From the NCBI RefSeq assembly GCF_032854445.1, contig NC_088300.1, positions 17,675,570 through 17,739,569 of the forward strand: 64,000 nucleotides of DNA. Reading direction: 5' to 3'. Below, in pieces: positions 53,301 through 64,000 of the stretch (positions are counted from its first letter, which is position 1; each line of letters opens with the position of its first letter). Origin of the DNA: Liolophura sinensis. Its lineage: Eukaryota; Mollusca; Polyplacophora; Chitonida; Chitonidae. Below the pieces are notes generated by a model, which was not told where the DNA came from, searched no databases, and saw only the letters and a list, made by a program, of their open reading frames with translations. The position numbers and the translations under genes were made by a program.

Positions 53301-56300
53301 TTTGACAAAGTGTGTGTCAGCAACAGTAGATCTTAGGGCAAACGTGAGACTCTAACAAGAACACAGAAATTATTCCTTTACAAAGTTAAATCTATCTACT
53401 TAAGTGAATCTGAACAATTTGTCATAAACAAAAACACAAATATGTTTGGTTAAATTCAAGATCTGTCCTATAGATTGTTCAGTAGAAGATGTTAGGGCAA
53501 ACGTAAGACACTAAATGAGCACACGAATGCAAGGATGTGTCTGTTCTCTCCTGGGCAATAGATTTGCTTATTTCGCCATAACCAGAATCATAGGCCGTAT
53601 ATATGCTCTGTGTGTCAACGTTCAAAATATTTAATAAGATTCGCGTGATACTCCAATAACTAATCTTAGCAGAGAGGTGCTGTGAGCGTTGTAAGAGGTG
53701 AATAAACTTACTAAGATTGATTTTTCCCTTATTACTCATCAAGGAGCCGTAATCCTTATAGAGTGTTGTTCTGAAGTTGCCCAGCGCCACGCCATAGTCA
53801 CTCACGTTAAACGGTAAAATGAGAGATTCTGCAAGATTTCGAGCAATCTCGGCCCAGAATTTGGCAACAGCTGTATGATACTGTAAGGAAAAAGGTAGGT
53901 CAAATGCTGTTAACATGGGAGTAATATTAGAAATTCTAATTAAATATCGTCATTTTCACCACAGTAAATTATTAAACAGCCTTGAGCTAAACAAATAACT
54001 GTAATGTGTATACATGTAAAATGGAAGGTAAAACCAATTTAGGATTACTACATAGTTTCGGCAACTCACGAAGAATCCTCTATCAATGATCTTGTCAACA
54101 GCAAAGAACGTCTCGTAGGCCGAGTGATAGAGCGGATAAGAGCCAAGTTTCATCGTGTTCTACAACGTGAGAATTACATTGAAGGATATCAGTTAATATT
54201 CATAGTTTACAACAACCTTGTAAAGTCACCAATTTTTACTCTTTTCCGTTATTCAGTTATCTTCGCTAAATGTCACTTTGCGCAAATTTTGACCAGTTGA
54301 TTTACATATTACTTACGTTCTACGCCATACCAAATAATTTCATGAAAATCAAAAATCCGTGAGGGTGATGACAAATGTAAGTGAGGGCGATGACGAATGT
54401 AAGTGAGGGTGATGACGAATGTAAGTGAGAGACTGGTGGTGGGTAGTAGGGGGAAGGCAACCTACCTCGTCATATGTGTAGCTGGCATCGATACAGGGAA
54501 CTCCCACCCTGTGCAGGAACGCCGCGTAGTCACTTCCGGAGCCCAGATTAAAGATTCTGATGCAAAACAAAGGATTTTTTATGTCAAGAGGTCAGTGTGT
54601 GGTACCTGTAGGTTCTACAAGGATCCATCGTCTCATTATATAACTGTCTTGTGATTTAATGTACAACTATTGCATGCTGAGTGGAATATGGTGCTTTGTT
54701 GGTGCTATGCAGCCAATGCCTTCAGTAAGCTGACCAAGGTGTTACAACATCTTTTATTAGATACAGAATTATGCCTCAGAACGTGGGTTAACTGTTTCTC
54801 GTGATCCACCGAATTATGACCTTTGAAATCACAAATAATCAAGGGTCTACGGTAAATAAAATTTTGTGATAAAAGTACACATTCATGTAGATATTCATCA
54901 TGCACCAAATCTAAGGCTAAAATCAACTCGTTTTCAACAACATACAGAAAATGAATAAACGGAACAACTTCTTTTGGTAAACATTTTTAGACAAAAAATT
55001 GGTAGATTCCATCAATTTCACATTGCTTAAGATATAATTATCGAATTTTAACAAAGGACTCTACTTTGGTTTTCCCAAGGCGCTTTCGTTTTTATCCTTG
55101 GCTGGGAAGGTATGTAGATAAGTGTCATACACCGTCTTCCTGCCTGCCGCCACCTCACTGGGGTTCGGGTTGGGAACCTGTGAGAAAGTTGAGAAGAAGT
55201 TTGATTACTTTCGTTTTTTTTAAACACGAGCACAATATACGTCATAACATAATATATGTCAGCAAGCGGAGAAATAACGTAATAAAGATGGTTTCTCTTT
55301 CTAGTTTTTAAAACTGTGTTGTTATGACGACAAATGTGTTCAGTGTTATTGCAGCTACAGCTTTATTGAGAAATAAGCCCTCTGTTATCATGTTTGCACA
55401 ACTTTCATTTATCATACGCCAGGCCTTTCATAACAACACAGTTAAGCTTAGAACTTCACACAAAAAGCACTATTCCAAGCAGAGAATTAGAGTTAACTTT
55501 CTAAGGGTTTAATTCTTATTATCAAGAATTTTTAAAATATATTTTGTGGTATTTAGACCGCATTCAATTCCGCACACCAATACAACCTTACCTGTTTGGA
55601 TGCATCATAGATGGCGTTGTACAGAAGAGGAGAGGCTGCGGTTCTCAGAGAGAAATTTCCTGAAAACACCCAAATATTGCCATGACAACGTGATTAACCA
55701 CCTGTATATCATTACAACAAGAGTCCAGACAATGGTATAATTATTATGTGTGCTGAAATCTTGTATATATTCTGCCCGGTTTCCTCCCACCACAATGCTG
55801 GCCACCGTCGTATAAGCGAAATATTCCTGAGTAGGGCGTAAAACACCAATCAAATAAATAAATAAATAAATAAAATCTTAGTGTATGACCCCTATATACC
55901 TTGGACAGCGATGTCGACGTTAAGATAGGCCACAGCTCTCTCCCCCAGAGATTTGATGTATTGCTGGAATGATAATCAGAGAACATGAACCTGAAGACGG
56001 GCACATAAAAACGGATAGTTCTCCACACCTTAACTGGGAACGTTTCTTATTGCTCGCCTATTGCCGTCTATTCCTGCCTTAACGATGGAGATTTGTAAGC
56101 AAACTGGTGACTGAATACAAAAAACTGAGGCCAGTCCACCTTGGACCAGAGTCGCCATTGCGCAGGGAAACGGACACCTTTGGGGTTTTTAACATCGCGG
56201 TTCAGTGCCGTGTATTTCGTATGTTTCTTGTATTCTTTGATTTCCCCTTCCTGTGTCGATTGATGCCATCGAATATTTTTTATTGGTACGGTTTTTACAA

Positions 56301-59300
56301 AAGATAACAAATATATTGGCCTATCCCTAGATTGCCGATATAATTAAGTTTGTTATCATTCTCGTGGACATCAAATTGACTGTTACGTTATTGAATTTCG
56401 TTGTATTTACAGAGTTTGGGCATGGGAAAAGTAGTTTAATCTTTTGCTTTATGACAAAGCGCCAATACGGAATCTATACATATATAACTGCCAATACTGC
56501 TGGCTCTACTTTGTTTGGCGCTCTGCATGTAAGACAAAATACTCGTCGGCACTCAAGTGTATACTTATGTATGATATCCTTGACATGGTGTTTCAATGAG
56601 ACAGCACTATAAATGTCAATACTATTCCCGTCCTTCATGCTACAAGTAGATACAGTGGTGAAATTACCGAACTAATGATGGCAACAACGCTGTACCCTAA
56701 ACAAAAGATAACCGTTCCAATAACTGTGTTCAAACACAGTTCTGTAATCTTTCTCCTACCTCCACCCACTCAGTTGAGCCAATCAACGCATACTCCTCTG
56801 CTCCCCAACTGCATAAAAGGATGGATCGTCGAGGTTTCCAGCCTAAACGAATTAAAACATGAGAAGATGATGGGTTGAATGCAGCAGGTGGAATACACGA
56901 TGAGATGTACAGCGATTGAATTTTAAATTGCAAACACCAAAAGTTTGGAAACGACACATGACAACAATGAAACATGAAAATTCATGAAGGTGACGCCATC
57001 CCCAAAACATGAAAATAAAATGATTTGTTTGAATCTTACCGGTTCGGGCAAGTTCTGCGAAAACCCTTGACACTTCCATCATGGCGGCAGTTCCACTAGA
57101 GGGGTCGATGGCGCCAAACACCCACGCGTCTCTATGGTTACCGAGTATAACATAGCGATCTGAAAGACGATATGACTCCATTTAGGTCAATGTCTGAGTT
57201 TGCAATAACTGTGACAAAATTCCTTTAAGTTCAGTGAATCATATACCATGGGCCAAAACATTTAGGACGAAAATGAGCCTTTCGTTAATAGGGCGCTTGT
57301 AAGCAAATAGCGTTAAATATCCTGTATCGCTGTTTTGGTGACAATGGATGGACTTTGTACCAATTAAAACGAAGACAACAGGCTCCATTACTTTCTCTGA
57401 ATTGATACTAAGGCCACCGAGGCAGAGATACAACTTGCGTGGGATAATACACCCTCACCTGGTTCAATCTCTCCTCTGATAATGGCCACAGCGTTGTAGG
57501 TCGTCTTTAATGATGTGTATGTGCTCACGTGCAGTTTCACTTTCCTGTAATAACAAAACATTTGTATCCACAATCACACTTGTTTGATTGCTCTATATGT
57601 TCCCTTATATGACGCTAGTCAGATTTATGATTGGATATCGACATCCAAGGACTAAACCAACGCCTATTGGCAGCCTCTGAGGATCCGGGTAAAGCTCTCC
57701 AGTTAAAGCCGCAAATATGCCATTTATTTATTTATTTTTTTACGCCGAACTCAAGAATATTTCACTTATACGATGGTGGCCAGGGTTTTTGATGTGAGAA
57801 GATAATATAGGATACGTTCAAACCGCCCCACCCGTATACTTACGTGTTCGCTGTCATAAGAATCCCAATGTTGTAGGATACGTTCAAACCGCCCCACCCG
57901 TATACTTATGTGTTCGCTGTCATAAGACTCCCAATGTTGTAGGATATGTTCAAACTGCCCCACCAATATACTTACGTGTTCGCTGTCATAAGACCCCCGA
58001 TGTTGTAGGATACGTTTAAACTGCCCCTCCAGTCTTGTGGTGCTTGATCTCCACCGAGTTTCCTAAACCCCCCAAAAAAGAAAAAAAAAGAACCTTGTAT
58101 ACATAATAGATAGAGAGAGTATATGGCATTGCCTAATTTTACCCCGATCAGGCTTATAACGTATTACACAAAGTAGAGATAAGTTTATATGTGCTACATC
58201 TCATTTGGCGGTAAGTTGTTCCAAATGATAAATTCTTTCAAAAACGAAAACTCAAAACAATAACTTTTATTAATGACTCGATTTTTTTGTGATTCAAAAT
58301 ATCTTCCTGAAAAGATCTGTGAAAAGCTATGTGGGCCAGTTAGACGCCTAATTTTCTCCCAAAGGCCTCAAAAGCACGTTAACGTCAACTTGCCCCAGTA
58401 AAACTTTAGCATCGTTGTAGCCAATCGGATGGCTGGGAATCTTGGGCAGGACAGCTTCCTTTGAAGTTCTGTAGGCCGTGTCTGGAAAACAATGTTGTAG
58501 ATATGTCCTAGGTAAATATCCACATGAGCAGTTTGGAATTTTATCGCGCGCGATACGCGATAGTACTCCACATTCTTTAAAACCGCGTTGTATAAATGGG
58601 ACGCTAAAGTAAATCTATTAGCTGAGATTTAATGAATAGTTATGTGATCTTGAAAGTACGGACATAACACACATTTGTATAGAATCGTGAAACGACGAAA
58701 TCGTGAACGTAGGTCAAGACAAAAAATGACCATAAATCAGCTATGTTGAATGTCTGTGTGACAAACAGTTTTTTAAAAAAGCGTTCATATACGGTGTACA
58801 ACGTCTGAATCTGAACCTACTATAGACACAAATCAGACATGCTTGATGTCTTTGTAACACACAATATGTTAAATAATGTTCAAACACGACTTACAACGCC
58901 TGGGTCAGGATAAGAAAAAAGGTGTCCCAGTCTGCCATGTTCATTGCAAGTTTTTATAACACACAATTTCGTTTAATAATCTTCACCCAAGGTGTGCAGA
59001 GCCACTCTTACACTGATTGAGTGGAGTAACATTTGCTCACATGCTGATTCAAAATAACAACCCAATATAGTGTGATGATTAGTGTCATCCGAAACACGAT
59101 ACTCACCGGTCGCTGGATAACCCGGGGTGAGCGGATCCCCAGAACCCATGAAAATCGATCCCCGCTGGACCCCTGTCCCAGGCAGCCACCAGTCGTCCGG
59201 GTAGACCTTAGGGTCGGTACCCCAGGCATAGTCTTTGGGGTCCGAGTAGAGAATAACCCCAATGGCCCCATACCTGGTGGCGATGTGTACCTGTGATGTT

Positions 59301-62300
59301 TATAGATGACTATTAAGGCCTTGTCTTCAACGGTATGACCGGCCTGGATAGCACAGTTGATACAACGTCCGCTTCGGGACCGGTAGATCCAGGATCAATC
59401 CTTGATCGAGTCACACCTAAGACTTTAAAAGAGGAAGTTGTAACTTCCTCGCTTGCCGTTCAGCATGAAGGGGATAATGCAACGACCCGTATCAGTATAA
59501 TGGCTCGGGCGGGCCGGCTTACTTGCCTTCGGTAAGTCGTCTCAGTGAAGCAGCTCTTGATAAAAGAGCGTTGGAAATCCGTCTTGCTACAAAGAGGCAC
59601 ATTACACGTACATGCACCCTAAGGTTCCCTTCGTCGTCATATGACAATGAAAAATTATTGAGTACGACGTTAAACCCCAAGCACTCACTCAAACGGTATG
59701 ACACGTGTCAGATGTACCAGTCATCTCGCCAACAGTCAGTGCTTTACTCAGGGCTCTCCGGTTTCCTCAACTCATACCTGTACCGGCCGCCAACTCTAAA
59801 ATCTATCATATGTCCTGTCAGAAAGTAACAATTTGTGCTTGTGTCACGTAGAGATACATTAACGGCATAGTAAAGTGCACAAATCTACCAGCCCTCCCAT
59901 TCTGAGATGGGTCTGAAACAGAGAAATAAAAGGAACCAGGCACCATGTACGTACACCACTAGTTACCTTTATATCTACTATGGACATGAAATATACAAAC
60001 ACCGGGGTTCCCGATATAGCTCCATACCCGGCGTACAAGGGCTGGTGGATTTGTGCACTTTACTCTGCCGTTAATGTATCTCTACGTGACACAAGCACAA
60101 ATTGCTACTTTCTGTCAGAACAGATGATAGATTTTAGATCTGGCGACCAGTACAGGTGTAATGTGAGTTGAGGAAACCGAAGAGCCATGAATAAAGTACT
60201 GACTGTTCGCGAGATAACTGGTAAACTTTTCCACGCCTGACACGTGTCATGCTGATGGAAGGTAAGTAGGCTCCAGTAAACTTCATGCAAGACTACACGA
60301 GAGAGCGCTGTTAACCGCTTATTGTCACTATGGCGACTAGAAGAATGAAAGTGGGGAAGCCTTGAAAATTCTGTCCGAGAAATCTTAGGACACCACTTGA
60401 ATTGTTTCAAGTCGATTGTGATACACTAAATCTCCCCCATCTTACTGGGTTTTACTTTCATCGAATCATATGAAAATAAAGTTTGATTTGAAAATATCGC
60501 CTGCTTGATATTTATAGCTCTGGGCAGGGATGCGTAATGTCTCTTTCATACTGTACAGTGCATTTTAATAGTAGTATTTTATATATTATGATTTTCCTGT
60601 TCTTCTTTTGGGTGAAAGCCCATATGACATGTGCTGTCTAAGTACACGGTCATTGATAAGGCATGTAAAGCAAACATTTACTGTTTTTATCATGACAAGA
60701 ATGACTATTGTAGGTTAAACGAGAATTTACCTGACCGGTCAGGTCGGGTATTGAGCTATATCTGGAACACGAGACCCAGTTTTCAATCGGCTGTTTTATT
60801 GACCATTCACTCAGCTTTTTATTATTATCTTACGATTTTATCACTTTAACAGAATTTAAAACCGGGCGTTTAGAAACTACCAATTAAGCCTTCCTTATTA
60901 CCATCTACGATATCTTGTCCAGATATCTTATACTGAAACGTTCACCTGTTCTCTTTCATTTCCTAACAAACTTGCCTGAAATCAGTCTCCTTTAATCATA
61001 CACCTGACTGCTGATTAGCCTAAAACACCAGTGAAAATACTGAAGAGGGGGGGGGGGGGAACAACAACAACAAAAAAGCAACACGTACAACTGCCAAACA
61101 ATCATAGAGCTAGAATTCTTACCTTGTCTCCCCGAAATATTTTTCCATAGCGAGCGATGACGATTTTGCCGGAAACATTGACATTTTTTGTTAGAAGGTT
61201 ATTAAAATCTTCCACTCTGGCGTAATTCACGTAGATAAGGTCTCCCTAAAGTAACAAAAAGAGTACTGAAATATGTGAAAATACGTGAACAAATTATAAC
61301 AGTATAAAAGGTTGGAGCTTTTACTGTAATCGTTACACTGGTATCAACCTATACTGCTCGTCCGCCAAATGTAACGGGAATTTCCAAATCGATTGTGGCC
61401 TGGGAGCATATAGCAAGAGAATCAATGAACAGTTAAATTTCAGTGTGGAAAATAAACGAAATATAGGCGATGTTCTGGAACAACCCCGTTAAAGTGCTGG
61501 TTCATCGGTAAGACATAAACTTTGACGAGATAGATGAACGGCTAAGTGTTACTTCTTGTAACACGAGATAATCATGTCCAGGTTCATATAATATCTCTTG
61601 ATCAGTGGTTTTATTTGCTCGTTAATTACTTTCGGAATGAGCCAACATTCTGCCCCCTTCTTACAGCCGACCTCATTTCTCAGTTTATACTGAAGCTATA
61701 CGACCTTCCCTCCTGACACTATTCACATAGGATGTCCACTCACAATCTGAATAATTGTATATAATTTGAAATATTATATATTATTTGTGTGGCAGATTTG
61801 GTCCAATTTTCAGTCTACGTTCATTGCATTATATATGGCTAGTAAGGGTGTTCATACTGAATTATTCAGTTCATCAAACGGGAATCTTTCCAACTTGGAA
61901 GGAACTGGGCCAAAGCTGTGTATAGTCTGTTGACCTTTCCCGTCTTCGCGATGACGTTTTATGGGCAAACTAACAACGTATTACACTTTAACGGCAAGAT
62001 AAGAATGATCATTCAGTTTGTAGGCCTACCCGAGTCGCCATTTTGCGACAGAGAAATCTATCACTCATCACTCACCACGACGTCAGCTTTTGGGGAATAG
62101 GCATTGAAGGGCAAAACGATGTTAGATTTGTTCTCCTTATCGGTAAGAATCTGCTCAGCTATCACTGACGTAAACGTTACATCACCAGTCTCGTTGATGA
62201 ACTGTACAACGTTCGGATCTGTTTCGTTAGGGTAAGACAACAGAATGTTGTAAGGGGTCAGCTTGGTTTCAGTATAGCCCAGCGTCTTCCAGTAATCTAG

Positions 62301-62364
62301 GAGTTGTTGCGCTTGACGCAAGTCAGCCGCTGTGCCGGCTAAGTGTGGCGTTAACGTTAGATTT
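50385..62364 (-). CDS. FOLH1-like: Glutamate carboxypeptidase II / NAALADase-like M28 peptidase, gene B (first exon outside window)
   Basis: Seventeen exons, exon 2 to 18: 62076-62364, 61123-61245, 59107-59290, 58394-58481, 57976-58062, 57459-57544, 57040-57159, 56760-56842, 55900-55963, 55592-55659, 55065-55177, 54466-54556, 54070-54159, 53712-53880, 52592-52673, 51395-51487, 50385-50595. They encode the last 680 residues, starting at [10 protein letters not shown]. Twelve of the 17 exons have exactly the length of their gene A partner, the rest differ by 3, 6 or 9 nt, and every phase matches: a clear tandem duplicate. Zinc ligands are present in NHRDAW, AIDPSSG, WGAEEY, NVDIA and YHSAYE. 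Intron 5 has a GC donor. The membrane-anchor exon was not found down to 64000 and should lie beyond. Introns carry SINEs, a foldback element and exon-derived repeats. Confidence 0.92.
50958..51110 (-). mobile_element. SINE family S1, 3' part, in intron 17 of gene B
   Basis: (TTTA)n, TTGATTGGTGTTTTACGCCG, ACTCAAGAATATTTCACTTA, GGTGGGAGGAAACCGGGC and on to the GCAGAC block. This is the least decayed tail in the window. Confidence 0.88.
54358..54430. repeat. 24-bp triplicate in intron 13 of gene B
   Basis: GTGAGGGTGATGACGAATGTAA-type units repeated three times; a fourth begins at GTGAGAGACTGG. Confidence 0.85.
55775..55875 (+). mobile_element. SINE family S1, 3' part, in intron 10 of gene B
   Basis: GCCCGGTTTCCTCCCACCAC through GAAATATTCCTGAGTAGGGC to the (AAAT)n tail. 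Confidence 0.85.
57719..57792 (-). mobile_element. SINE family S1 tail, in intron 6 of gene B
   Basis: (TTTA)n, TACGCCGAACTCAAGAATAT and TTCACTTATACGATGGTGGC. It directly abuts the exon-derived array. Confidence 0.8.
57811..58020 (-). repeat. 66-bp array derived from the exon 6/intron 6 border of gene B
   Basis: GATACGTTCA-type markers at 57811, 57877, 57943 and 58009 are each 66 bp apart. On minus a unit holds the last ~48 nt of exon 6 (AACGTATCCTACAACAT, CTTATGACAGCGAACAC) plus ~18 nt of intron (GTAAGTATACGGG). The genuine exon 6 is the 58009 unit. Copies keep the donor GTAAGT, except the middle one (ATAAGT). Using a downstream donor would bring the in-frame codon TAA of GTAAGT into the exon. 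Confidence 0.92.
58392..58393 (-). other. GC splice donor of gene B intron 5
   Basis: Exon 5 ends CTGGG and the intron starts GCAAGT, the usual form of GC donors. No GT in this place gives the required phase 2, whereas GC at this point yields LLGKLGGD, matching LLEKMGGS of human GCPII. Gene A has an ordinary GTATGT here. Confidence 0.85.
59340..59691 (+). mobile_element. SINE family S2, full length with target-site duplication, in intron 3 of gene B
   Basis: Head GGCCTGGATAGCACAGTTGA, box B GATCAATCCT, end CACTCACTC. AACGGTATGAC flanks it at 59329-59339 and 59692-59702. Confidence 0.92.
59699..60249. mobile_element. Foldback (long inverted-repeat) element in intron 3 of gene B
   Basis: 59699-59894 and 60036-60249 are reverse complements at roughly 85-90 % by eye (for example GTGTCACGTAGAGATACATT against AATGTATCTCTACGTGACAC). 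About 140 bp of unique spacer lies between. Outer ends are ACACGTGTCA, itself nearly palindromic. No coding capacity; a MITE or foldback element is the likely class. Confidence 0.85.
61046..61072. repeat. G homopolymer and (CAA)n
   Basis: A run of about 13 G followed by five CAA units in intron 3 of gene B. Confidence 0.85.
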
Positions 62365-62608
62365 CTGCGAGGAAAAAAAAACACAAAAAACACGTGACAG
62401 GAAATGAACTATTGCTACACGCATCAGTAATTTTGATACACAACAATACACAACATATGTGGCCCCTGACCATGACTATCAGTCGTACACCTCTTTACCT
62501 GTTTTGTTCCTGTTTAACTGTTTAATTTACTCACTTGGAAATGCACATGGGATTAACGAATTAACTTAGTATAAACCTACAGACCTGAGTAAAAGTAAAG
62601 TTGCCTCC

Positions 62609-62692
62609 GTGGGCTTTGTCCAGTTTTCTCTCACCATAATGCTGGAGGCTGTCGTATAAGTGAAATATTCCTGAGCACGGCATAAAACCGTA
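62609..62692 (+). mobile_element. SINE family S1 fragment
   Basis: GTTTTCTCTCACCATAATGC, then GAAATATTCCTGAGCACGGC; no head or A-rich tail. Confidence 0.75.
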
Positions 62693-63579
62693 ATCATACA
62701 GTAAACGTTCAACGATTACTGTATATGTTTTACACATATTGTGTAAATGTTTTCCTGGTACAGTAAACATTTCACTTTTACGAGATGAGCTAAGGTGTTT
62801 TACTTGACTTAGTCATCTTTTACATTGTGTAAGTAACAATCAGTAAACATGTATATGTTCTGGTACGGGTATATCTCACTGTCCACAAGCTGGCAAATAG
62901 CTGAACGTTTAAATCCGGCCTTATAAGACGCTTCTCTTTTGGAAATTATGGGTATTAAGTCACTCCTTTCCAAAAACAAATAGACCTACTGCAGCATGCA
63001 TGAATGAGGACAACAAATCTGGGCTGCATCTTTCTGATATATGTTTCGATAAATGTATTCTCATAACCGTTAAAAGTTTATCAAGCTATAAATGTTAACC
63101 TTTAAATTACAAAAATAAATGTATACTTTTATGTGAAGTGAAACTTTTCTGAATCGGATACTGCCAAGCTTCACCTATTTCGGTAAACCTTTTCGGGAAA
63201 ATTTAACAGTGTACAAATAATCTGTTTGTATTGCCTATATATGTAGACTTCAGTGCAATTTTAACAATCTGGTGGTCTAATGGGGTCCCATTGTTTTATA
63301 ATTAAACATGTTTCAGGATTCTGAGCCCTGGGGGAGATGGATGAGGTGCACAGATTATTACCAGCACGTTATGTAAGATTCTGCACATGTATCTATATTT
63401 TATTTATATATTATACATGGCTATGCTCAGGGTGGCACAGGATGTATATCGTATCAAGACGAGTAAGCACAGATAACTCACCTTGGTACAGTCTGGTTAG
63501 CATGATAAATTCTGTACCACTCAGTGCATTGAAAAATGCCGTGAAGTGTAAGCTTTTTACAATTTTGCTTTCATTTTTT

Positions 63580-63682
63580 TTTTTATTTCATACGTGTTTT
63601 ACGCCGTACTAAAAACTATTTCCTTGTACGGCGACGGCCAGCGTGAATGTGGGAGTAAAGCGGGTAATTACCCGGGGAAGCA
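63580..63682 (-). mobile_element. SINE family S1 fragment
   Basis: TTTATTTCATACGTGTTTTA, GCCGTACTAAAAACTATTTC and GCGACGGCCAGCGTGA; diverged. Confidence 0.7.
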
Positions 63683-64000
63683 TTTATTCTCATTCAGATC
63701 AGGAAATCTATAGTATGAAACGTTCGCCAGTCCTCAGTACATAACCAAATGAGTGAATTACATTAAACTTGTAAAGCTTAGTACGATCGATGGCCATGCA
63801 TTATTAAGAATAAATTTGAATCTCGTCAGTTTATTATCTTTTATGTATGTCTAAATCTTATTCCATCGCATACAACTTGATATTTTTAATTGTATAGCTG
63901 CACGTTTTCTTCATTATATAGGCTACAGTTGACAAGCAGTCGCTATTCTTATTTTAGCAACCATTTCGCTGTCGCCGCCATTGTGACTCTACGCTGCAAT

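Larger units (their letters stand above)
62365..64000. other. Gene B intron 1, no exon found
   Basis: Searched on minus for a start codon with a basic stretch and membrane helix ending in phase 2; none found. Contains two S1 fragments. Confidence 0.5.

Noticed and set aside
59008-59296. Open frames on both strands at 59.0-59.3 kb
   Set aside because: Wrong-frame shadows of exon 4 of peptidase gene B, whose true frame matches the family.
62365-64000. First exon of peptidase gene B within the window
   Set aside because: No minus-strand start followed by a basic stretch and membrane helix in the required phase; an ATG near 63982 runs into a stop after ten codons.

Overview
The window is animal nuclear DNA. 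It is AT-rich and has interrupted genes with GT-AG introns, tRNA-derived SINEs and many minisatellites. The two SINE families, the minisatellite load and the gene content point to a lophotrochozoan, most likely a mollusc (perhaps a bivalve); species was not determined. No bacterial, CRISPR or operon structure is present.

Layout. 1-7.7 kb is gene-poor: a 30-bp minisatellite cut by the left edge, a SINE, and a 1.7-kb array of 50-bp units. 7.8-24.0 kb holds three + strand copies of a small secreted eight-cysteine protein of single-domain von Willebrand factor C (SVWC) type, each with three exons in the same phases. Copies 1 and 3 are intact. Copy 2 has indels in exon 2 and looks like a pseudogene. 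Copies 2 and 3 lie in a segmental duplication (about 11.72-17.07 and 21.26-24.99 kb). Between and inside the copies are minisatellites, SINEs and a Penelope-like fossil. 26.4-29.7 kb (+) is a complete seven-exon Rab1-like GTPase of 214 aa.

31.5-62.4 kb (-) holds two tandem genes of the glutamate carboxypeptidase II / NAALADase family (M28B). The downstream gene (A) is complete: 18 coding exons, 785 aa, N-terminal membrane anchor. The upstream gene (B) has exons 2-18 in the window; its first exon should lie beyond 64,000. Most exon lengths are identical between the two. All zinc ligands and the catalytic glutamate are kept in both, but several residues that give human GCPII its glutamate preference are changed.

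The most unusual feature is at one exon-intron border. In both peptidase genes the last ~48 nt of exon 6 plus the first ~18 nt of intron 6 are tandemly repeated in 66-bp units. In gene A at least three extra units form 27-nt cassettes with a usable acceptor and donor, all in phase with exon 6. Gene B also uses a GC-AG intron just before that exon.

All exon borders were read by eye from splice consensus, reading phase and paralogue comparison. No alignment or database search was run, and comparisons with human proteins are from memory.
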